DNA of 7,513 nt from Sedimentisphaerales bacterium (GCA_030636065.1 DAOVXR010000076.1:1-7513), one strand, 5' to 3'; positions 1 to 6,889 are shown, counted from the first letter of the stretch. The notes: generated from the sequence alone by a model not told the origin. Program-made: numbers and translations.

Positions 1-2364
1 AACCAGGTTTGTCCCCCCGGCCAGGTCATCGACGCCGTCGAAAGTATAGCTCCAGTTACCGTTACCGTCGCCCACCGTTGTGCCGACTTCGACCCAGCCG
101 GCGGCGTTTTTATTAGTGCGGACATGGACGGTCGCTCCGGCTTCTACAGTATTGCCTCCGGCTACCGAACCGTATATGGTAGCTGCCTCGATATTTGTTA
201 TCCCGTCGGTATTGCTGGAGCCGGTATCACTGGCGGCGGCAAGCTTGGGGGCGTTCGGTACGGTACCGGCGGCGTCATAGGTAACAACCAGCGCCGCGGA
301 ACTTTGTGAGTTTCCTGCGGTATCGGTAGCGGTAATGGTAATATCATTCGCCCCGGCTGCCAGATCACCGTTATCGAGTTGTATCGACCAGACGCCGGTT
401 GCCGCGTCCGCGGTGTCGGTGCCTTTGCCGCCCGCGCCGACAAATATTTGTACCGTTGCCCCCCGTTCGGCGTAACCGTCGAACCACGCGGCATTATCAC
501 TGGTGATATTGTCTGCATTATCACCGGTATCACTTGCTGAGCGAAGATCAGTCGCTGCCGGCGTAGCCAATTTGGTGTCCAGTGTAACCGTCAGGTTAGC
601 CGAATCCGGTGAGGTATTGCCGGCTTCGTCGATATAAATTATATCGACGGTATTTCCACCCTCTGATAAATCATTCGCCAGCAGGGTAACGCTATAGGAA
701 CCGTCACCGGCCGCCGTGGCGGAACGGGTGTTGACTCCGCCGACACGGAGCCATACGGTCGAATCGTCTTCCACGATCCCGGCGATTCCGCTGAAAGTCG
801 TCGTGGTATCGCTGGTGATATTATCACTGTTACTCGAACCGGTATCACTGCCGGCATCGAGGTCGGACGCCGCACCGGGCGCATTGGCGGTAGTATCCAG
901 CGTTACCGTCAGGTTCGCCGAGTCGGCGGAGGTATTGCCGGCCTCGTCGATGTAAATTATATCAACGACATTAGCGCCTTCGGCTAAATCATCTGCTATG
1001 AGGGTAATGCTGTATGAGCCGTCGCCTGCCGCCGTGGCCGAACGCGTGTTGGCCGCAGCCACCCTCAACCATACGGTGGAGTCGGCCTCGACACTGCCTG
1101 CCCCACCGGTGAAGGTCGCTGTTGTGTCGTTGGTAAGATTATCACTGTTACTGGAGCCGCTGTCACTTCCGGCGTCAAGGTCGGGTGCCGCGCCTGGCGC
1201 GTTGTCGGTGGTATCCAGTGTTACCGTCAGGTCCGCCGAATCGGCTGAGGTATTGCCCGCCACGTCGATATAATATATATCAACCGCGTTGGTGCCTTCG
1301 GCCAAATCACCGACCAGTAATGTTACCGAGTAAGACCCGTCGGCGTTTGCTGTGGTGCTGCGTTTGTCATCTGTGTCAACCCGCAGATAGACGGTGGAAC
1401 CGTCTTCCACGCTGCCGGCCGCCCCCGTAAAGGTGGCCGTGGTGTCGTTGGTCAGGTTGTCGGTACTACTGTCGCCGGTATCACTGCCGATGTCGAGATC
1501 GGGCACCGCGGACGCCGCGGTGCCGTTGTCAAAGGTAACAGTCAGGGCAGCCGAAAGGTTGCTGGTCTCGTCAGCACCGTTGGTAGAGTTGGCGACAATG
1601 ATATTGTCCGTGCCCGATACCGAGCCGCTCAGATCGCCACCGCCAAAACTGTAGGTATATAGTCCCGAACTACTGCTTTCGGCCCCGCCGGGATCAACCG
1701 GTGGATTGGAGTCGGTGGTGATAACCAGCCGATCGAGCCTGGCGTTGGCTTCGCGGCTGTGGACTTCCAGAAAATGCCAACCGGCCGTCAGGCTCCAGGT
1801 TTTTACACCCGCCTGGTTGACAATAGAGGTAGCCGTATCGAAGTGCCAACTACCGTAAGTGGTGCCCCATATTGCCGGGCCGGTCTCAGGGTTCATCCAT
1901 GTATCATCGATACTTACATAGAAAGAGTTCCTGTCCTCGTTATCATAATAGGTACGTGCGTGGACATAGTAAGTTCCTGCTGTGGACAGGTAAAAATGGA
2001 AAACGTTTTCACCGTTTGCGTTGGTGTCATAGACATAGCTGGCGCCAACGTAGCCCGGAATGGCAGTACCCGTGGCCATTCCGGTGATGTCGCCGTTTTC
2101 CGCCTCGATAGTTACAGTACCGCCCGCTTCGAAAAAGACATTCACTCCCTCATCGGTGGCCGTGCCCAGAGTGGCGGAGGTGGAAACATTAAATATTTCG
2201 ACCGTATTTCCCGCTGTCGCCGCCAGCTTCAAATCTTCCGTATCCGAATTGGTGATACTGCTGCACGGACCGCTGTCGTCAGCGTACCACAGTCCCAAAT
2301 CGACCGGCGCACTCGGAGCAGCCAGTAGTATCCGGTTTTCCAGTTGTTCGAGATAAAGTTTCAT
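1..2364 (-). CDS. Large LEPR-xLL surface protein with CBM35-like module and tandem Ig-like repeats (partial, C-terminus off left edge)
   Basis: The reverse strand is open for 788 codons from ATG at 2364 to the window edge. Residues 1-17 (MKLYLEQLENRILLAAP) resemble the LEPR-xLL N-terminal motif of very large exported planctomycete proteins. Residues 17-75 and 230-279 look like the two halves of one Ig-like domain. Between them, about 82-218, lies a CBM35/CBM6-like beta-sandwich: it begins VTIEAENGD, has GTYYVHARTYY and NSFYVSIDD in the middle, and ends HFLEVHSREANARLDRLVIT. From residue 280 on, five tandem Ig-like repeats of about 101-106 residues follow, the last one cut by the edge. Each carries DLDxGSDTG, a TDN/SDN(I/L)T segment, DGSYSVTL and DxAGNTS...LTVTLDT. 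The likely role is cell-surface adhesion or glycan binding, inferred from the domains. An in-frame ATG at 2430 preceded by AGGA would add 22 residues (MWWCIGTECQ...). I prefer 2364 because the LEPR-type motif normally sits close to the start. Confidence 0.87.
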   Translation of the reverse strand, partial: MKLYLEQLENRILLAAPSAPVDLGLWYADDSGPCSSITNSDTEDLKLAATAGNTVEIFNVSTSATLGTATDEGVNVFFEAGGTVTIEAENGDITGMATGTAIPGYVGASYVYDTNANGENVFHFYLSTAGTYYVHARTYYDNEDRNSFYVSIDDTWMNPETGPAIWGTTYGSWHFDTATSIVNQAGVKTWSLTAGWHFLEVHSREANARLDRLVITTDSNPPVDPGGAESSSSGLYTYSFGGGDLSGSVSGTDNIIVANSTNGADETSNLSAALTVTFDNGTAASAVPDLDIGSDTGDSSTDNLTNDTTATFTGAAGSVEDGSTVYLRVDTDDKRSTTANADGSYSVTLLVGDLAEGTNAVDIYYIDVAGNTSADSADLTVTLDTTDNAPGAAPDLDAGSDSGSSNSDNLTNDTTATFTGGAGSVEADSTVWLRVAAANTRSATAAGDGSYSITLIADDLAEGANVVDIIYIDEAGNTSADSANLTVTLDTTANAPGAASDLDAGSDTGSSNSDNITSDTTTTFSGIAGIVEDDSTVWLRVGGVNTRSATAAGDGSYSVTLLANDLSEGGNTVDIIYIDEAGNTSPDSANLTVTLDTKLATPAATDLRSASDTGDNADNITSDNAAWFDGYAERGATVQIFVGAGGKGTDTADAATGVWSIQLDNGDLAAGANDITITATDTAGNSQSSAALVVTYDAAGTVPNAPKLAAASDTGSSNTDGITNIEAATIYGSVAGGNTVEAGATVHVRTNKNAAGWVEVGTTVGDGNGNWSYTFDGVDDLAGGTNLV
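274..1530 (-). repeat. Four tandem Ig-like coding repeats, period about 318 bp
   Basis: The conserved Asp codon that ends each repeat (LTVTLD, LTVTFD or LVVTYD) falls at 1528-1530, 1213-1215, 895-897, 577-579 and 274-276. The intervals are therefore 315, 318, 318 and 303 bp. The two middle units (577-894 and 895-1212) are the most alike in both DNA and protein, sharing TRSATAAGDGSYS and YIDEAGNTS, which points to fairly recent duplication. The unit nearest the C-terminus (274-576) is more divergent, and a further partial unit occupies 1-273. The pattern fits bacterial Ig-like domains of large adhesins (Big_13-like). Confidence 0.85.
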
Positions 2365-2445
2365 TTGCGATTTTCCATTACCCCACAATCCGTTTTGATA
2401 CTGACATTCAGTACCTATGCACCACCACATATTCTTATCGTCCTG

Positions 2446-2463
2446 CTATAAACGGAGTTATAG
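2446..2463. promoter_or_regulatory. Short inverted repeat upstream of the surface-protein gene
   Basis: CTATAA and TTATAG form a perfect 6-bp inverted repeat around a 6-nt centre. It lies just upstream of the alternative ATG at 2430 and its AGGA. It could be an operator or a small hairpin in the 5' leader, but it is short enough to be chance. Confidence 0.2.
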
Positions 2464-2623
2464 CGTTTTGTCCTACTTGCCGACTTACTCCCGAAGAAAT
2501 AGTTAACCCCGTTTCAGTACCTCAATAAACCGCCCGGACAGTGTCGCCGATGCAGTTTTATCGGACCCTGCAATTCTCGACCATAGCGGGTATTGTGATT
2601 TGTTTTCCAGTCGCGCATTATCG

Positions 2624-2669
2624 GTCCTGTCGTATCCGGAAAGCTACCATAAGTATCACCCGACAGGAC
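2624..2669. repeat. 9-bp perfect inverted repeat with 28-nt loop
   Basis: GTCCTGTCG at 2624-2632 is the exact reverse complement of CGACAGGAC at 2661-2669. The 28-nt centre is less structured. There is no T-run on either side, so it is not an intrinsic terminator. It may be a protein-binding site or an RNA hairpin in the leader of the reverse-strand gene. Confidence 0.4.
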
Positions 2670-2819
2670 AAGATAACCACTATGCGGAATCCGACTACAA
2701 TGTCTTGTAATCTTTTGTAATTTATACAGTTACAGTGATTCACAACTAAATCGAAAATTAATTAGTTCCAATTTAATCTAACATGCGAGTTATGACCGAA
2801 AAATAGAATAAAGTTTCTT

Positions 2820-2847
2820 TTGACTCTTATAATCTAATGTGTATTAT
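2820..2847 (+). promoter_or_regulatory. Sigma70-like promoter for the three-gene operon
   Basis: A -35 box TTGACT (2820-2825) is followed after 16 bp by TATTAT (2842-2847); each matches the consensus at five of six positions. An overlapping TTATAG at 2844-2849 would give an 18-bp spacer. Transcription would start near 2854, leaving a leader of just under 60 nt before the GTG at 2912. It lies in very AT-rich DNA, where chance matches are frequent, but the position is right and no other promoter is visible before the operon. Confidence 0.5.
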
Positions 2848-2911
2848 AGAATTAAGGATTATACTCTATTAACTCAATGGTTTTTTTGACTTAAAATTGA
2901 GGTAAATTTTT

Positions 2912-3727
2912 GTGGCAAAAAGAAAGAGAAAGCTACCAGATTTTAGTGCCCCTCCTGTAGCGGAAGTTGTGATAGGAGTCCAATTTTATCCTATCCAAAA
3001 TTTTAGCGTTGTACATCATGGACTTTATTATCAAAGAATAAAAGATGAATATCCTTTGTATGAAATTCGCCCTCCGCTACAGATTCCACTCGAAAGGTTT
3101 GAAGAAGAATCAACACCGGAAGCAGGATTTAAGTTTTCAAATATTCCTCCTCTTCGTAGTTGGTTTGTCGATCAAAAGGGAAACAGGCTTGTTCAATTGC
3201 AAAAGGAACACTTTATTCACAACTGGAGGAAAGTAAAAGGTAGCGAAAGATATCCTCGTTATGAAAAGATACGAAAGGGATTTGTGGATTTATGGAAAGA
3301 CTTCTTATTGTTTTCAGAGGAATATGACTTGGGAGAAGTTAAACCTAATCAATGGGAAGTAACCTATGTGAACCATCTGGTCAAAGAACATGAATGGAAT
3401 TCCCTTGTGGATTTAAAAAATATTTTCCCATGTTGGACAAACGATTCTTCTGAAAATTATCTTCCTACGCCAGAAGATATCGACCTAAATTTAAGCTATA
3501 TTTTTCCTGAAAAAAGGGGAAGACTTCATTTAAGTTTATCACGGGGCCTAAGGGCATCTGATAATGCAGATATTTTATTGCTTAAATTAATTGCTCGTGG
3601 TAGATTGGATTCTTCTGACCCCAAAACCCTATTAGAAAGTTTTAATCTTGGTAGAGAATGGATTGTCAAAGGCTTTACAGATTTTACAAGTCGAAAAGTT
3701 CATCATATTTGGAAACGAAAGGCATAG
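2912..3727 (+). CDS. TIGR04255 family protein
   Basis: A complete 271-residue protein of unknown function. It starts at GTG, 8 nt after a clear GAGGT (2899-2903), so the non-ATG start is well supported. It matches my memory of the sporadically distributed TIGR04255 family in both order and motifs: PPVAEVVIGVQF near the N-terminus (residues 14-25), RSWFVDQKGN and LVQLQKEHFIHNWRK (82-107), YPRYEKIRKGF (114-124), WEVTYVNHL (148-156), and a C-terminal helix ending HHIWKRK. No signal peptide or membrane segment is seen, so it is probably cytoplasmic. The very basic start (MAKRKRK) could contact nucleic acid, but that is speculation. It is the first gene of an operon: the next gene starts 5 nt after its stop. 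Codons and base composition are AT-rich, unlike the flanking genes. The family is fairly sure; the function is not known. Confidence 0.88.
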   Translation: MAKRKRKLPDFSAPPVAEVVIGVQFYPIQNFSVVHHGLYYQRIKDEYPLYEIRPPLQIPLERFEEESTPEAGFKFSNIPPLRSWFVDQKGNRLVQLQKEHFIHNWRKVKGSERYPRYEKIRKGFVDLWKDFLLFSEEYDLGEVKPNQWEVTYVNHLVKEHEWNSLVDLKNIFPCWTNDSSENYLPTPEDIDLNLSYIFPEKRGRLHLSLSRGLRASDNADILLLKLIARGRLDSSDPKTLLESFNLGREWIVKGFTDFTSRKVHHIWKRKA

Positions 3728-3732
3728 TAAAA

Positions 3733-4290
3733 ATGTACATGTCAGACACAACAACCATAGGGGTATCGCTAAAAGAAATAACGATCTGCGATGAATCTGT
3801 TTTTGATCAAGAGATACATATTTCTCAATGGAGTAGTTGTGACTATAAGTCGCCTACAAATAAAGCAACCTCTGATAATATTTTAGGCGAGGTATTACCT
3901 TTAGAGGGCAAACCAAATTGGTTAGCTAAGTCTTTAGTTCTTTTGGATGAAGTTGATAAGTTGCCTAATGGATGGGATGGATATGATAGCCCGCCCCCAC
4001 TTAAAAAACTCCTACAAAATGCGAAACAGTTTTTACTTAATCTTGAATTTGAAAACATACCGGTTCCCTTCATATGCCCCATTTCCGGTGGAGGCATCCA
4101 GTTAGAGTGGCATTATCCAAGTAGAGAATTAGAAGTGGAGTTTATTGAGCCTGAAGTTATTGGTTACTTAAAAGTTTTCGAAGATGGTACCATGGAAGAG
4201 GACGAAATTTCAACCTGCGATTTCGATCGTGCTCGTCAAATTATTGGATGGCTTGAAGCTAACAATGAAGCAATTGTTCGGATAGGGTAG
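3733..4290 (+). CDS. Hypothetical protein with WDGYD and GGGIQLEW motifs, second gene of operon
   Basis: 185 residues from ATG at 3733, 5 nt after the upstream stop, with AAAGG about 10 nt before it. An in-frame ATG at 3658 lies deep inside the upstream gene and would add 25 residues (MDCQRLYRFYKSK...) that look like out-of-frame translation, so I reject it. A second ATG at 3739 is also possible. The N-terminal 60 residues are variable-looking. The core has LPNGWDGYDSPPP (77-89), then a helix (LKKLLQNAKQFLLNL), and then a beta-rich part, PFICPISGGGIQLEWHYP followed by SRELEVEF (112-137). I recall uncharacterised proteins with this WD(G/S)Y plus GG-x-QLEW...LE(V/I) pattern but no function for them. 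It is acidic, with no signal peptide or membrane helix, and probably cytoplasmic. The tight spacing suggests it is translated, and may work, with both neighbours. Confidence 0.85.
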   Translation: MYMSDTTTIGVSLKEITICDESVFDQEIHISQWSSCDYKSPTNKATSDNILGEVLPLEGKPNWLAKSLVLLDEVDKLPNGWDGYDSPPPLKKLLQNAKQFLLNLEFENIPVPFICPISGGGIQLEWHYPSRELEVEFIEPEVIGYLKVFEDGTMEEDEISTCDFDRARQIIGWLEANNEAIVRIG

Positions 4291-4296
4291 TCTTGG

Positions 4297-4665
4297 ATGC
4301 CATCACTAAATCCTTATAAAAATCATCCTCGTGTAAATGAGAATGAAGTTCTCTTGAGAAGAATCCATTATTCACATATTAGACACGATAAAAGTGGGGA
4401 GTGCATTCCATCATCAGCAGCATTTAAATGTCGCGATCTTTCCGTCGACATAAAAAGCAAAACAACTCCTGAAAAGTCATTAGGTTTTTCTTCTGCACTA
4501 TCGGGGTTTAAAGCAACTGTGCCAATAAGGTTGGGATATGAGGTAGTTGAAGACCCATTGCCACAGAATCCAGCACATGCGATAATTCTCGGTAGTATAA
4601 ATCGAAGAAATGCTAGATTAATTCGCGATGAATGTTATTGGGTGATAGAACCAAAAATCTTGTAA
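4297..4665 (+). CDS. Hypothetical protein with PSSAAFK and NPAHA motifs, third gene of operon
   Basis: 122 residues from ATG at 4297, 6 nt after the upstream stop; AGGG at 4284-4287, overlapping the end of the previous gene, is the likely ribosome binding site. Visible blocks are VLLRRIHYSHIR (18-29), IPSSAAFKCRDLSVDI (37-52) and EDPLPQNPAHAIILG (85-99). This order (LxRRI, PSSAAF, LSVD, then DPLP-NPAHA) recalls a widespread family of small uncharacterised proteins. I know of no assigned activity. The conserved Ser-Ser and His could be catalytic or ligand-binding, but nothing here shows it. It is soluble, with no signal peptide. It closes the AT-rich operon, and its stop codon lies in the loop of an inverted repeat (4650-4675). 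Confidence 0.84.
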   Translation: MPSLNPYKNHPRVNENEVLLRRIHYSHIRHDKSGECIPSSAAFKCRDLSVDIKSKTTPEKSLGFSSALSGFKATVPIRLGYEVVEDPLPQNPAHAIILGSINRRNARLIRDECYWVIEPKIL

Positions 4666-4675
4666 TATTTTTGGT
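4650..4675 (+). terminator. AT-rich inverted repeat at the end of the three-gene operon
   Basis: ACCAAAAAT (4650-4658) and ATTTTTGGT (4667-4675) form a perfect 9-bp stem around an 8-nt loop that contains the TAA stop of the third gene. The right arm supplies five T residues, but no T-run follows the stem and most pairs are A-T. If it terminates transcription it does so weakly; a 3'-end stabilising hairpin is equally possible. Confidence 0.35.
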
Positions 4676-4757
4676 CACTAAAATTTTGTGAATCTATTCC
4701 TACTCATTTACCAATTCTTATATGATTTTTTAAATGGCTTTAATTTGTCATTAGAAC

Positions 4758-6572
4758 ATGAGTAAAAACAAATTCAAGCTTAATGCGTTTTTACCCACTA
4801 CCGCCGACGAAATCTCGCGTAGCTGGGGTCAGGCCGACATTATCATCGTTACTGCCGATGCTTATGTTGACCACCCTTCGTTTGGTGCGGCCCTGATCGG
4901 CCGACATCTCGAATATCAGGGCTACCGTGTTGCCATACTCGCGCAACCCGACTGGCGTAATGTCGATGCCTTTCGCAGCCTTGGCCCGCCGCGTCTGTTC
5001 TGGAGCATTACCTCAGGTGCCGTCGATTCCCGTCTTAACAGCTATAGCTCACTCGGCCACCGCCGTAAGGTCGATGCCTATAGTCCCGGCGGAAAAAATA
5101 CCTTTCGTCCCGACCGACCTCTCTTGGCATACGCCTCTCGCGCCCGTCAGGCATATAAGGGCATCCCCATCATACTCGGCGGCCTTGAAGCATCTTTACG
5201 CCGACTTGTTCATTATGATTTTATTGAGGACCAGCTCAAACGTTCAGTTCTTATCGACGCCAAAGCGGACATGCTGATTTTCGGAATGGCGGAGTTGGCT
5301 GTTTCACAGATTGCCCGGCGTCTCGACAGCGGCCAAACCATTACTGACCTGACCGACATACCCGGTACCGCCTATCCTCTTTCGCACAACCACCGACCGT
5401 CCGATGATGCTGTTTTACTGTGTTCTTTGTCCGCCCAGCGGGACGATTCGAGCCTGGTTATGAAGACTCATTTGTCATACCAACGCCAGGCTCATCCTGC
5501 GGGTCAACCTGTTTTTCAGGATCAGGACCCCGGTACAATTGTCCTGAACCCACCCGCTCGTCCGCTGACCACAGACGAGATGGACCGCCTTTATGAATTG
5601 CCGTTCACTCGCCGCGCCCATCCGGGCTATGGCAAGGCTGGCTCTGTCCCGGCGCTCGAATCGGTTCGTTTTTCACTTACCACTCATCGCGGCTGTTTCG
5701 GCGGCTGTTCATTTTGTTCGTTGTATTACCATCAGGGCAAACAAATTTCTTCACGTTCGATTTCTTCTTTATTGGCCGAGGCCGACCGCTGCCGAACGCA
5801 TCCGGATTTCCGCGGCACCATCTCCGACCTCGGCGGCCCTACCGCCAATATGTACGGTATGTCCTGTACGAAGAAAGGGGCCTGTTCACGCCCGAGTTGC
5901 CTGTTTCCTTCTGTTTGTAAATACCTTGACGCAAATGCCTCCGAACTAATCACTATGATGGAATCGTTTGTTCGTTGGTCTGCCCGGTCATCGCCGGCAG
6001 GCAATGTTTATATTGCTTCCGGTGTCCGGCATGACCTGGCTTTGAAGAGTAACGAATATATCAATTTGCTGGCCCGTCATTTTGTCGGCGGACATTTGAA
6101 GGTCGCCCCCGAACACTATTGTCCTGACATTCTTAAGTTGATGGGCAAACTACCGTTTGAGTTATTCGAGCAATTCGAGAGCCGCTTTGGTGCCGCTTCT
6201 CGTCGCGCCGGAAAAGAACAATATCTCGTACCATATTTTATCAGCGCCCATCCCGGTTCCACTACCAACGACGCTTTGCGACTGGGCCGTTACCTTGTGG
6301 ACCGCCGCTGGCGTCTCCGCCAGGTACAGGATTTCACCCCTGTCCCTTTGACACTTTCGACAGCGATGTATGTTTCCGGCTGCGATCGAAAGAACCGCCC
6401 GATTCACATCCCACGCGGCCGCCGGGAAAAGCGCCTGCAGATGGCCCTGCTCAAATATCACCTGCCGGGTAATTACGGGATTATAAGCGACTTCCTCAAA
6501 TCGTCTTCTTGTCCCATCTCCGCCCCCGACTCGGCCGACCTGCTGAAACGAATAAAAAATTTACAAACCTGA
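4758..6572 (+). CDS. ygiQ: YgiQ family radical SAM protein
   Basis: A complete 604-residue protein. The N-terminal YgiQ/UPF0313 region carries FLPTTADEI (11-19), [20 protein letters not shown] (32-51) and [11 protein letters not shown] (62-72), then [15 protein letters not shown] (141-155). The radical SAM core has the CX3CX2C motif [11 protein letters not shown], with Cys313, Cys317 and Cys320 to hold a [4Fe-4S] cluster that cleaves S-adenosylmethionine. [10 protein letters not shown] (359-368) and a second cysteine set (Cys370, 376, 381, 387) follow, as is typical of the family. The DUF3362-like end contains LKVAPEH (447-453), FISAHPG (494-500) and [16 protein letters not shown] (523-538). 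The reaction and substrate are not known to me. It is shorter than E. coli YgiQ, mainly because it lacks a long C-terminal tail. No clear Shine-Dalgarno precedes ATG 4758, but homology supports this start. It is GC-richer than the operon before it and probably transcribed separately. Confidence 0.95.
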   Translation: MSKNKFKLNAFLPTTADEISRSWGQADIIIVTADAYVDHPSFGAALIGRHLEYQGYRVAILAQPDWRNVDAFRSLGPPRLFWSITSGAVDSRLNSYSSLGHRRKVDAYSPGGKNTFRPDRPLLAYASRARQAYKGIPIILGGLEASLRRLVHYDFIEDQLKRSVLIDAKADMLIFGMAELAVSQIARRLDSGQTITDLTDIPGTAYPLSHNHRPSDDAVLLCSLSAQRDDSSLVMKTHLSYQRQAHPAGQPVFQDQDPGTIVLNPPARPLTTDEMDRLYELPFTRRAHPGYGKAGSVPALESVRFSLTTHRGCFGGCSFCSLYYHQGKQISSRSISSLLAEADRCRTHPDFRGTISDLGGPTANMYGMSCTKKGACSRPSCLFPSVCKYLDANASELITMMESFVRWSARSSPAGNVYIASGVRHDLALKSNEYINLLARHFVGGHLKVAPEHYCPDILKLMGKLPFELFEQFESRFGAASRRAGKEQYLVPYFISAHPGSTTNDALRLGRYLVDRRWRLRQVQDFTPVPLTLSTAMYVSGCDRKNRPIHIPRGRREKRLQMALLKYHLPGNYGIISDFLKSSSCPISAPDSADLLKRIKNLQT

Positions 6573-6588
6573 CAGCAGCCAGTTTTTT
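6565..6588 (+). terminator. Weak candidate terminator after ygiQ
   Basis: AAACCTG at 6565-6571 can pair with CAGTTT at 6580-6585 with one bulged C, followed by a run of T up to 6588. The stem is short and overlaps the last codons and stop of ygiQ. The position fits, the stability does not. Confidence 0.22.
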
Positions 6589-6698
6589 GCCTCCTGCCGC
6601 ATTATATATTTCACCCGGGACGGCGAAAAGATATACCTGAAAAAATGCTTTTGAAATTTATGTAAGTCGTTATTTTTCACATCAGAAAATTGCCATAA

Positions 6699-6889
6699 GT
6701 CTTTATTCCACGTTAAAGACGGGGTTTTCACTTTTATTCGATTTTATTCGAAAATGACCGAAAATGCCCGAAAACCGTTCATTTTTTGTAATTTTCCGGA
6801 AACGGCGAAAAATTATTTTATCAAAATGAACGGTTTTCGCGAGTTTTCGACAAAAGTTGATAAAAGTTGAACGGTTTTTGAATAAAGAC
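6699..6889. repeat. 191-bp foldback (MITE-like) imperfect palindrome
   Basis: The ends are a perfect 10-bp inverted repeat: GTCTTTATTC (6699-6708) and GAATAAAGAC (6880-6889). Inside, CTTTTAT (6731-6737) pairs with ATAAAAG (6860-6866) and TCGAAAA (6748-6754) with TTTTCGA (6844-6850). A perfect 17-bp arm at 6769-6785 pairs with 6823-6839. The apex has CCG-GAAA-CGG (6796-6805), a GNRA-type tetraloop, flanked by TTTT and AAAA. All arms are in nested order, so the whole can fold as one long hairpin. It carries no gene. It may be a miniature inverted-repeat element or a structured RNA. I see no clear target-site duplication. Confidence 0.6.

Larger units (their letters stand above)
2365..2911. other. 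Divergent intergenic region between surface-protein gene and AT-rich operon
   Basis: No convincing gene is present in these 547 bases. The left part (to about 2700) has mixed composition and carries two inverted repeats, at 2446-2463 and 2624-2669. From about 2700 to 2911 the sequence becomes strongly AT-rich, matching the operon that follows, and it contains that operon's likely promoter. The left side must also hold the promoter of the reverse-strand surface-protein gene. A TATAAC-like -10 can be read on that strand near 2460, but no good -35 accompanies it. Confidence 0.6.

Noticed and set aside
198..533. Reverse-strand 111-codon frame
   Set aside because: It is in a different frame of the same strand as the surface-protein gene. 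The product is Pro/Arg-rich with no recognisable features.
80..2356. Several forward-strand open frames of 60-190 codons (for example 1759-2328 and 998-1273)
   Set aside because: They are antisense shadows of the long reverse-strand Ig-repeat gene, which is open throughout and has clear domain sequence. Three of them repeat with the same 318-bp period only because the real gene does.
3658..3732. Longer start for the second cassette gene, 25 residues upstream
   Set aside because: It overlaps the end of the TIGR04255 gene by 70 bp, and the extra residues look like out-of-frame translation. ATG 3733 has an AAAGG at proper spacing.
3843..4097. Reverse-strand 84-codon frame inside the second cassette gene
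   Set aside because: Antisense shadow; the forward frame has motif blocks and operon context.
2912..4665. Assignment of the three-gene cassette as a known toxin-antitoxin or defence system
   Set aside because: No nuclease, kinase, acetyltransferase, helix-turn-helix or other hallmark motif can be seen in any of the three proteins.
4927..6461. Alternative frames on both strands within ygiQ
   Set aside because: They are shadows of a complete radical SAM gene with all family motifs in order.
6731..6870. CRISPR-like array from the repeated A-rich blocks
   Set aside because: The blocks are only 10 bp and contiguous, with no spacers; they are arms of a palindrome.
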